The notes under the pieces were generated by a model. It was not told where the DNA came from, made no database searches, and was given only the letters and a program-made list of their open reading frames with translations. From Diogma glabrata (taxonomy: Eukaryota; Arthropoda; Insecta; Diptera; Cylindrotomidae), in contig OY856186.1 of NCBI GenBank assembly GCA_963693315.1, forward strand, positions 132,821,841 through 132,885,840: a stretch of 64,000 bases of DNA, read 5' to 3'. Made by a program: the position numbers and the translations under genes. How positions within the stretch are numbered: the first letter of the stretch is position 1; the number at the start of each line of letters is the position of its first letter. Below, in pieces: positions 56,985 through 64,000 of this stretch.

Positions 56985-58410
56985 CTATTGATCTAAAATA
57001 ATATTTCGGTTTAGATCAATTTCTAAGGTTGAATCGTATTCCATATAAATTAAACAGGTTGTGGTAGCAGGAATTGCCACATCAAAACGTGCCTCAAAGC
57101 GTATATTTCCTTGATTTATTAAAGATGAGCAGTTATCATTGGCGGATAAATCATGTGTCAGATCGTATGCAATCATAAAGTACCCATGAGCGTACATATC
57201 CTTTGTAATGAGATTACCTTGAGATGAATGTAGTACACCCAATGTGGAAAATATACTCGAATACGCACGTGCATACAAATCCCCCGATGAAAATGAGGTT
57301 GTTATTGACACACATGCGCCATTAACGTATAAAGCACACGAAGCGATCTTATTGTGTTTCAAATTAAAGGGATTTTTTTTCTTCGTCCCAATATATGAAT
57401 CATTATCGACCATAAAAAATATTAAATTTGTTGGTAGTTGACCCAATACAATATTATCTAAATTTAAAGAGTTTCCACATGCTGGTATCGTATAAGATTT
57501 CACCTCGCATCGTTTATAATGATACTTTGCGTTTGAATGTTCAAGCATCTTATGATGTGCAATTAAAACATTTGCATTAATTGTACACTGTTTAACGTAA
57601 ATAGTTGCTTCAATTATTTTTATTAATGTGTCGTCAGTTGCTAGATCGGTTAAAACATAAAATTCTGGTTTGTTGAGTATAAAGGTTAATCTCACATCGA
57701 CATTGTTCAAAAGTAACGGTTGATTAAACATATCCGCATGAACTTTTCCATATAATTCCACTACGTTACTATTTTTCAAAAAGTTTTGCCTTTTCAACAA
57801 TCCATCTTGCATTGGTGTTGTGGTATCAAGCTTTTTGTAATCCGGATAGTAACTCGCCAGCTCTAAATGAGTTCTGCCTGCATCTTCTCCAAAATTCAAC
57901 AATGTCTCAATATACGATCTGTAACTGTAATTACCATCCGAGGTGTTTATGTTCTTTCCATTAAGCGCAACGTTTACTTGACGAAACAATGAATGTAGCA
58001 TATTATTTAGTACAGTTGGTTGTACTGTATCTTTATCTGTGTAGAGTGTTCCATTACCTTTGGTCAATTGTAGTTTAACACATAAGTTAATTGAAGATAA
58101 ATCTGTATACATATCACCATGACCATGACATAAGAATTCAATGATTAATTGATTTTCTAAACTTGTTAGGGGTTTGTAAAGGCTTGAAACCACATACAAC
58201 GGAAACAGAAACCGAAACCGAATTTCATACAAATTTTACAGAAACCGAATTTTTATCTGTCAAATTTGTATGAAATTCGGTTTCTGTTTCTGTTTTCGTT
58301 GTATGTGAATGCCCGGCTTAAGCAGCTTCCACGGTTTTTAAAATGTTTGTTTGAATATTACGAGGGGCGAAAAGATCCAACTCAGATTTCATACACTCCC
58401 GAAAAGACAT
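56985..58410 (-). pseudogene. Polinton/adintovirus-type major capsid protein, disrupted by hairpin insertion
   Basis: Two parts of one protein. The ATG at 58410 opens with MSFRECMKSELDLF, the typical start with an amphipathic leader, and runs 30 codons to a TAA at 58318-58320. Beyond a hairpin insertion (58181-58320) a second frame continues without interruption from about 58180 to the stop at 56985, with GHGDMYTDLSSI, LNGKNI, TLLNFGEDA, SYYPDY, FMVDNDSYIGTKKKNPF and the C-terminal IYMEYDSTLEI. These motifs belong to the double-jelly-roll major capsid family of Polintons, which builds pseudohexameric capsomers in the virion shell. The C-terminal 400 codons are stop-free, so the gene decayed late. 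Its neighbours (protease and virion proteins) support the call. Confidence 0.9.
58181..58320. mobile_element. Hairpin insertion in the major capsid gene
   Basis: CACATACAACGGAAACAGAA at 58191 and TTCTGTTTTCGTTGTATGTG at 58286-58305 pair with each other; inner arms include GAATTTCATACAAATTT and AAATTTGTATGAAATTC around a short TTACAG...CTGTC centre. Outer edges (GGCTTGAAAC / GCCCGGCTTA) pair imperfectly. It interrupts the capsid frame after its 30th codon and shifts the phase. A related hairpin is at about 40858-40945. Confidence 0.85.
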
Positions 58411-58456
58411 AGTTTTGACTTTTTTAATTTGAAGTTTATTTAAATGTTTTTAAAAA

Positions 58457-58930
58457 TTATGTGAATATATCTAGAATACGTGGTGTCTTCGAATGCATTT
58501 TAATTCGTTTTGAACTCTTATTTATTGGTTTCTTTAAAGTTTTGTTGTTGTTGTCTTGATGTTTTTTTCTTTTTCGGTGTTTCTTTGTTCCTGACCCGGC
58601 CATAGTATTTATTTTTTCGATTGCCTTATTTCTTAATTTATCAACTACTTTAACTGATCGATCACGTAGAATATTGTTAATTGGTTTTTGTGAATTAATA
58701 TTTTTCAAAATTTCTCCACCAGTATCAATTAACTCGTTCTTTATGAAATTTGCACCGTCTTTTAGAAGTGGTTGAAGATATTTCCAAAAACTTGCGAAGA
58801 CACTACCAATCCCACGACCACGCTGATAGACCCTTGGTAATCTTAGCACATTGCCAAATTCAACGTTAGCGGTTGGAAAAATATTTCCACCGTGTTGTAA
58901 AGCGTAATAGTTTAAATAAGTGTTGGACAT
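58457..58930 (-). CDS. Polinton virion-associated protein (adenovirus pVI/pX-like role inferred)
   Basis: Intact frame of 157 codons from ATG 58930 to TAG 58457-58459. Residues 30-75 hold a Gly/Arg-rich hinge (RVYQRGRGIGS) followed by an amphipathic segment VFASFWKYLQPLLKDGANFI and KNELIDTGGEILKNI; the C-terminal third is strongly basic (KKHRKRKKHQ, KKPINKSSKRIK). Proteins of this design are a standard member of Polinton morphogenesis blocks, placed next to the major capsid gene; membrane-active or DNA-condensing roles have been suggested by comparison with adenovirus minor proteins. It starts only 20 nt after the stop of the penton-like gene and ends 47 nt before the capsid ATG. The only larger cluster gene with no damage seen. 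Confidence 0.75.
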   Translation of the reverse strand: MSNTYLNYYALQHGGNIFPTANVEFGNVLRLPRVYQRGRGIGSVFASFWKYLQPLLKDGANFIKNELIDTGGEILKNINSQKPINNILRDRSVKVVDKLRNKAIEKINTMAGSGTKKHRKRKKHQDNNNKTLKKPINKSSKRIKMHSKTPRILDIFT

Positions 58931-58950
58931 TTTATAATAAAATTTAAATA

Positions 58951-59823
58951 CTAGTTACAGCCCTTACCTTTACGAAAATGTAATACTATCATTGTGCTAA
59001 ATGAATCTTCTTTGAAATTAATTTGAGTCCCATTTTCATCCGTAATCAAAATGCTAACATTTGTAAATTGTGTTTTTTCAATTTGTATATATTGAATATT
59101 AACTATAATAACCCTCGTATTGTTTCTCATATTTCAGCGGACGCATTACTAAGCCTCTAGCCATCACATTACCAAACATTTGAGGTCGAGCTATGTCACA
59201 ATAGATACACATGTAATTTGGTATATTTTCCGGATAACTTTTGTTTTCATTTACATTTACTTTTACACGTTTCTTGATCACATCCAGTTTTGGTTCGGGT
59301 AAGGCTGGTGGCGATTCAATTGCAATCGACGCTTTCAAATTTTTTATTACCAAAGGCCATTCGTTTTTTCACATTGTGAAAATAGATAGTCGAACTGAGT
59401 TACGTACGGTATATTCTTTTTCAAATTTTAACTTGTAGTTATGCTTATCAACTCCAGCTTGAACAAAGTCTTTGGGGAAAACATACTTTGGGATGTAGGA
59501 TGACTCAGTGTATCGATTGAAAAAATCTTCATGTTGAACGATTGCAAATAAATCTGGAAATTGTCTCAATATTTCAATAATATTAAGACCAGTATTCCCT
59601 TGATCTGTTATTGATCTGTTATTGTTTCTTTTCCTTGGTTTTTCTCGATAGATGTACAAGCAAATTTTGTAACCCCCATATACCATTCAGTGTCATCGCT
59701 ACTTTTTAAATTAAGTGAATAAGGTAATTTTACAGTGAACCTTGACAACGTATTCGGGGGGTATAACTCCAAAGAGCTATTACTCGTTAATGTTACATAA
59801 AACGATTTTTGATCTGTTAACAT
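58951..59823 (-). pseudogene. Penton-like minor capsid protein of Polinton/adintovirus type, broken
   Basis: ATG at 59823; the C-terminal stop is TAG 58951-58953. The N-terminus reads FYVTLTSNSSLELYPPNTL and RFTVKLPYSLNL, then EWYMGVTKFA, the hallmark of the minor (vertex) capsid protein of insect Polintons. The middle has CIYCDIARPQMFGNV and the end VSILITDENGTQINF and MIVLHFRKG. Three defects are seen: an 11-bp tandem duplication (59601-59622) shifts the frame, a TGA stands at 59369-59371, and a one-base shift occurs near 59099. Allowing for the duplication and the extra base, 873 nt become 861, a whole number of codons (about 286 residues), so no large deletion occurred. Expected role: single-jelly-roll protein at capsid vertices. 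Confidence 0.85.
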
Positions 59824-59862
59824 TGTTCTAGTTCATTATTGAATGATGAAGATTGAAACAAA

Positions 59863-60702
59863 CTATGATTTATATACCTGCCATGATATACTTGGTGTTT
59901 TAGACGAAGATGTTTCTTTACGTAATTTCTTTGGTGTGCTTGTTTCACTTTTAGTTTTCTTACGCTGGTTGAAATTTAAAATTGTTTGACTTGGATCATC
60001 TCTAGATCGTTTTAATGCTGCTCGAGTGAAACGTCTCACAATGGGTACATTTACTTGTTCACCTGTATTTAATTCGAACAGTCTGTATTCATTTGGGTTC
60101 AACGATTCTCGCTCCTTTGAAATTCGTACGGTGGGCGGTTGACCTTCTAAAGCTCTTTTTCGATAACTATCATCTCTATCAATTTCTTCGTATTCATCGT
60201 TATCATTATTTTTACTACCCCTGCTAATATCAACATGATCCTGGATGTTTTCCTCATCCAAATCTTATTCAAAACTAGAAAATCTATTTGAAGTTTGAAA
60301 AACTTCTTCTAGCGATGGTATTTCTTTAAGTTGTTTCATCATCCTCGTCTGCGTTACAGCATCTTTATTAGTTGGATTCTCTGTTTGCATTTTTATATTT
60401 TGTTTGGTCAATAGTTTTGTTTGCGAAGAGCCGTCGGTCTTCAGGAGCTGTTCCATTCGAGCATTGGAATCTGTTAATCTTGAAAGGTGATTTAGTCTAT
60501 TGTCTGACCTTTTGCTCGTGTTTAAAAATTTTACAAGGTTGTGACGATAATGATTCCATTTATCAACATCATTCAATTTATTAATATATAAAATTCTTTT
60601 CATTTCTCTATCCAAAACTGATAATTTATTGTCATCAAGTATAATTTTCCTCCAGCGTTCAAACGTATCCGGATGAACAACAAACATACGTTGTAAACTC
60701 AT
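59863..60702 (-). pseudogene. Conserved Polinton cluster protein with one in-frame stop
   Basis: One frame of 280 codons from ATG 60702 to the stop at 59863, interrupted only by TAA at 60265-60267 (codon 146). The N-terminal part begins MSLQRMFVVHPDTFERW and is helical and charged; the middle is Gln/Thr/Lys-rich (SQTKLLTKQNIKMQTEN); after the stop it is acidic (DNDEYEEIDRDD) and then basic (KRSRDD, NQRKKTKSETSTPKKLRK), likely disordered. A protein of this build between the ATPase and penton-like genes is common in insect Polintons, but I cannot name a function; nuclear localisation or DNA binding is suggested by the basic tail. Its ATG overlaps the stop of the upstream small gene (ATGA). Confidence 0.65.
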
Positions 60703-60917
60703 TTTGTAACCTCGTCAAGCAGCTTTCCTACTAACCCAGATAAAACAGCTGATATAATAAAGGGTAAAAACCCGCCTTTTTGAATCAAAACTTTACGTTT
60801 CGTTGTTAAACTCGATTTTGGGTCGACAATTTTACGTAAAGAACTTTTATAATTAATTAAATATGATTTTTGCAGCTTTTGCTTAATTTGACATTTCCAT
60901 TTAAAACATTCAAACAA
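60699..60917 (-). CDS. Small basic/hydrophobic Polinton protein (adenovirus pX-like), start unclear
   Basis: About 72 codons ending at TGA 60699-60701. The N-terminal two thirds are basic (KCQIKQKLQKSYLIN, TTKRKVLIQKGGF) and the end is a hydrophobic anchor (FLPFIISAVLSGLVGKLL). The '(K/R)GGFLP..I..' junction followed by a membrane-like helix is recurrent in Polintons and recalls the small core protein pX of adenoviruses. The frame has no ATG: a TGA lies two codons upstream of the first TTG, and the nearby ATGs are in another phase and stop quickly, so either the 5' end has been lost by a small indel or translation depends on upstream context. The last 4 nt (ATGA) overlap the next gene. Confidence 0.6.
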   Translation of the reverse strand: MFECFKWKCQIKQKLQKSYLINYKSSLRKIVDPKSSLTTKRKVLIQKGGFLPFIISAVLSGLVGKLLDEVTK

Positions 60918-60983
60918 ATTTCACATAAAACTTTTATTAGATCTGATTGGCTATTTGATATAACATATTTACGAACTCAGGGT

Positions 60984-61659
60984 TTACAATTTTTTAAGAA
61001 ATGTAACGTATGTTTGTGTGTCTTTAGACGCCTCATATCGTTTTAAATGCGAAACTAAATTTGATGGTGCATAACACTCTTGATATTCCTTAGTGAAAAT
61101 ATCAGGGCGAAAACGAAATAAATCGTTACACGATTGTGTTAAATCCATAAATAAATAACCATGTGGTTTAGACGTTGCCTTTTTATATACCCTTATGAAC
61201 TCGCTCACTTGATCCGGATAAATTTGACGTGCAAGCGGATAAATTTGTGATTTATCTCTTGGATTATTGAACACAACTAAATATTTGCAGTTCAAAGAAA
61301 TATCTCGACAAAATTTTCCTTGATGGAAGATATTCTGAGTAATTCATATAACTGAAATATTCCGATGGTGCGAGTCTTTAGTAAACAACTCGCAAACAGA
61401 TTTGGTATATGCATCTGTCATCAAATCATCCAAAATGAAGTGTTCTCTAGATTGTCAAAAGTTGATGGAATATTATCGATCACCTCAACGTCTTCAAAAA
61501 AATCCAAATTTTAGTTGAGACTGATTTTTTTTCACCATTACACCAAACCAATTTATTTATACCATTAATATGTGGCAACAATCTCAAGACAAAAGTAGTT
61601 TTTCCACAACATGATGGACCACTTATCTGCATGGTGAGGGGGACTTCTACGTCAAACAT
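60984..61659 (-). pseudogene. FtsK/A32-type genome-packaging ATPase of Polinton type, broken
   Basis: ATG 61659 opens MFDVEVPLTMQISGPSCCGKT with the Walker A motif GPSCCGKT. Further on, in other frames, are HFILDDLM (Walker B), DSHHRNISVI, and after a TGA (61344-61346) the frame NIFHQGKF...CKYLVVFNNPRDKSQI, then ARQIYPD and PHGYLFMDL to the stop at 60984. This order is that of the HerA/FtsK-like packaging ATPase of Polintons and adintoviruses, which pumps DNA into the capsid. About 225 codons in total, the normal size. Defects: a frameshift near a run of seven A (plus strand 61496-61502), another near 61450 and the TGA. First gene of the block. Confidence 0.88.
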
Positions 61660-61699
61660 TTTGTTTACACTCAGGATCAATTCAATGTGAACCACTATT

Positions 61700-61800
61700 T
61701 ATATCCGTTAATTTTGAAATACATTTGTATTTCATTTCCTAAAATTCGAACGTGATAAATTGTTTAAAAACCGAAATTCAAACTTGAAAAAATCAAACAG
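61700..61800. promoter_or_regulatory. Upstream region of the Polinton-like block (putative)
   Basis: The ATPase ATG is preceded by AT-rich sequence with a TATTTATAT-like word (about 61697-61705). Whether it acts as a promoter is not shown by the sequence alone. Confidence 0.2.
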
Positions 61801-62710
61801 AAGGGACTGAAGTTTTCCAATTATTTTAATCCAATTATTTTCACAAATGTATTGACTAAGTGATAGGTCGAACAATTTTAAAACAGTTACAATTCTTGTA
61901 CAGATAACAAGAACGTGACGAGAAAACCTGATAACCGGTTTGAGTTTTATTCTTTTAACTCTTGGAGTACGACAAAATATGGGTATGCGATGGGTATCCC
62001 AAAATATGGGATAAGAACTTACAAAAACAAATATTCAAATAAATAAATTTATATAAATATTATCTCCTGAGGTACGAAAAATCAGTGCGCAGATATGAAA
62101 TTTAACAACAAATTCTAAAATATAGTTCAAGGCGATCAAATAGGTTATTAGAATATATGTTTAAGGATTTAATTCTAACAAAATTAACATGCGGTGTCAA
62201 AAACAAATATTCAAATAATTAAATTTATATAAATATTATCTCCGGAGGCACGGTAAACGAGTAAATTGATAAGAACTTACAAAATCAATAATCAAATGGA
62301 ACAATTATTCTATTTATATCCGTTGAAGCTTTCTAATTATTTTAATCCAATTATTTTCACAAATGTATTGACTAAGTGATAAGTGGAACAATTTTAAAAC
62401 AATTACAATTCTTGTACAGATAACAAGAACGTGACGAGAAAACCTGATAACCGATTTGAGTTTTATTCTTTTAACTCTTGGAGTACGACAAAATATGAGT
62501 ATGCGGATAAGAACTTACAAAAACAAATATTCAAATAAATAAATTTATATAAATATTATCTCTTGAGGTACGGAAAATCAGTGAACAGATATGAACTTTA
62601 ACAACAAATTCAAAAATATAGTTCGAGGCGATCAAACAGGCTTTAAGAATATGTGTTTAAGCAAAATAGGTTTTAAGAATATGTGTTTAAGCATTTAATT
62701 TTAACAAAAT
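61800..62710. repeat. About 515-bp tandem duplication upstream of the ATPase
   Basis: TTTTCACAAATGTATTGACT, TTCTTGTACAGATAACAAGA and GACGAGAAAACCTGATAACC occur at both 61838-61950 and 62353-62465; CAAATATTCAAATAAATAAA and ATATTATCTC occur three times. Two diverged copies in direct orientation. No polymerase, integrase or other gene can be read here. Confidence 0.8.
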
Positions 62711-62929
62711 TGCCATGCGGCCGCAGCGTGACCAATCAAGCCGGAGACCCAAGACATATGACCCGAGCACCGCAGTCCAGAAATTTACAATATATTACAC
62801 GCCGCGTGTCGCGCATGATTCTGACGTCACACGGAACACAAAACCGACAAGGAATTGAGAGTGCAAAGTCCAAAATCGACAAAACCGACAAATGTCGGCT
62901 TTGGTCACTATGTGTACCCATACTACTAG
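62711..62929. other. GC-richer patch of unknown nature
   Basis: More GC-rich than its surroundings (GCGGCCGCAGCGTGACC, ACGCCGCGTGTCGCGCATG) with short open frames on both strands but no motif. Possibly the edge of another repeat. Confidence 0.3.
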
Positions 62930-63110
62930 TGAGTTTTTTTATGAAGTTAGAGGAATGTTGAATTGGAATGGTGGGTTTTGATTTTATTTGATTGAAATTG
63001 AGTATAATAAGTGTAAAAAAAATCAAAAGAAAAAAATAACGAAGAAAAAATTCAATTTTAGTGGTTGTATTTTGTGTTAAACCAATATCTTTATATTAAT
63101 TATGGTTAAA
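62930..63110. repeat. Direct copy of the 43.87-44.06 kb repeat
   Basis: Shares TTTTTTTATGAAGTT, GAATGGTGG, AAAAAAATAACGAAGAA and AACCAATATCTTTATATTAA with 43870-44055. Confidence 0.8.
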
Positions 63111-63419
63111 TAGAGTAAATTGTGTAGCAAACTAGGGTGAATTTATGCAAGATATTAATTCAACCACCAAATGCATGTAAAACAAATTAAATTGTGTAAC
63201 AATTCACTAAGGTGAATTTGTACGCAATATTGATATAAACACCAAAATGTATATGTCGTTTGCTGAGATCAAGTAAATAAATTAAGAATTAAGGCATAAA
63301 CAGATGAAAGTTGTTTTATTGGTTAGCTGTTGATTTCTGGTGGATCGAAGGATAAACCAGGATCTGGAGGATCGAAAGATAAACCAGGTAACGAAAACTA
63401 AATATTTCAAGTAAGCTAA
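63111..63419. other. Unassigned
   Basis: GGATCGAAGGATAAACCAGG and GGATCGAAAGATAAACCAGG form a short tandem pair at 63342-63390. Nothing else. Confidence 0.4.
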
Positions 63420-64000
63420 GTATTTTACTTCGGTCTGAAAGACCTAAGTATTACATTCATGAGCTCAAAGTGAAATTCTTACCCCCACTATTTTTGACAT
63501 TTCTCGACGTTATAGGACCTACTGATTCTAAAAAAGCAAAAAAAAATGTATGTCTGTCTGTCTGTCAGCCGGCCGGCCGGCCGGCCGTCATTACCTACGC
63601 TGCAGGGAAAACCGCTGGAGGGATTTCAAAAACTTTTTTTCTAAAAATAGGTATACTCAAGGGACATGTCCGAAAGAACGCTGTGTTCGATAACTGTACC
63701 GGAAGTGTGTCAAAAAAAATCATTTTGTGTGTCAAAAATGGCAAATTTTTAAGATTTTTACTTATTTTTTTACATAATTTTTTGGAAAAAAAATAACATT
63801 GTTTGTTTGAAATGAAATTTTATTATTATTATTGAGAATTATGGCATTATAAGTTTGCCAAAAAAATGTTGTCAAGTGTGTCAAAAGAAAGATTTTTATT
63901 TATTTTTTTAAAAAATTTTTTGGAAAAAAATAAAATTGTTTGATTGAAATGAAATTTTATTATTATTATTGAGAATTATGGCATTATAAGTTTGTCAAAA
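63420..64000. repeat. Giant-palindrome family, third copy (runs off the window)
   Basis: ACTTCGGTCTGAAAGACCTA, CTTACCCCCACT, TTTCTCGACGTT, GTCTGTCTGTCTGTCAGCCG and AACTGTACCGGAAGTGTGTC match 38115-38400. Then two 137-bp units with GAGAATTATGGCATTATAAG (63834 and 63971). Confidence 0.8.

Noticed and set aside
56494..57441. Plus-strand frames of 96 and 65 codons
   Set aside because: Shadows of the minus-strand protease and major capsid genes, whose motifs are clear.
61660..64000. Polinton PolB or integrase genes upstream of the ATPase
   Set aside because: I looked on both strands for polymerase and integrase motifs and found only repeats; the other half is outside the window or lost.

Overview
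The window reads as a piece of an arthropod (most likely insect) nuclear genome. It is strongly AT-rich, almost every long reading frame belongs to a transposable element or an endogenous virus-like element, and the one ordinary cellular gene, the C-terminal half of a Yip1-family membrane protein (YIPF5 type, 39673-40560, minus strand), is split by short introns with canonical splice sites. The mix of Jockey/CR1-like non-LTR retrotransposons, a Helitron, a Penelope-like fragment, a Ty3/gypsy fragment, DNA transposons with terminal repeats, many fold-back elements and a Polinton-like gene cluster is typical of insect genomes. I cannot name the species. There is no bacterial-type operon, CRISPR array, rRNA or tRNA that I can see.

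Layout. 0-6.9 kb: non-LTR retrotransposon scraps, a 348-bp hairpin insertion, a single arm of a giant AT-rich repeat and a PHD-finger ORF1. 6.9-12.4 kb: a TTGAGAAT-rich element invaded by a 2.7-kb terminal-repeat element that carries a 9-bp minisatellite. 12.4-26.6 kb: one old minus-strand non-LTR retrotransposon (zinc-knuckle ORF1, endonuclease, reverse transcriptase) blown apart by four successive insertions whose edges can be placed to the base: a DNA element (13670-16057), a 718-bp element (16980-17697), a Helitron (18466-22878) and a younger plus-strand retrotransposon (23110-26339). The younger retrotransposon is itself split by a 107-bp hairpin. 27.7-29.6 kb: a 7-bp satellite and a 330-bp tandem repeat. 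30-31.9 kb: gypsy integrase and non-LTR fragments. 33.3-39.5 kb: a giant imperfect palindrome. 39.6-40.6 kb: the YIPF5 exons. 41-46 kb: small inverted-repeat elements and a FLYWCH zinc-finger ORF. 46.1-51.3 kb: a 5.2-kb element with about 1-kb inverted arms around a broken DDE-type transposase, with a 200-N scaffold gap. 51.9-53.9 kb: a second Helitron copy in reverse orientation. 54-56.3 kb: MITEs and simple repeats. 56.4-61.7 kb: the Polinton/adintovirus-like morphogenesis cluster. 61.8-64 kb: a tandem duplication and repeats.

The most interesting unit is the minus-strand cluster at 56.4-61.7 kb. It runs ATPase, small basic/hydrophobic protein, a 280-codon protein, penton-like minor capsid protein, virion-associated protein, double-jelly-roll-type major capsid protein and adenain-like protease. 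Spacing is virus-tight, including a 4-nt ATGA overlap. Together these genes would package DNA into an icosahedral particle and mature it. Every large gene now carries a stop, a frameshift or an insertion, so this copy is a fossil. No DNA polymerase B or integrase is visible in the window.

Limits: all family calls are from motif reading without database searches. Clade names for the retrotransposons, and the identity of several repeats, are inferences. Many short reading frames begin at non-ATG codons and were not taken as genes.
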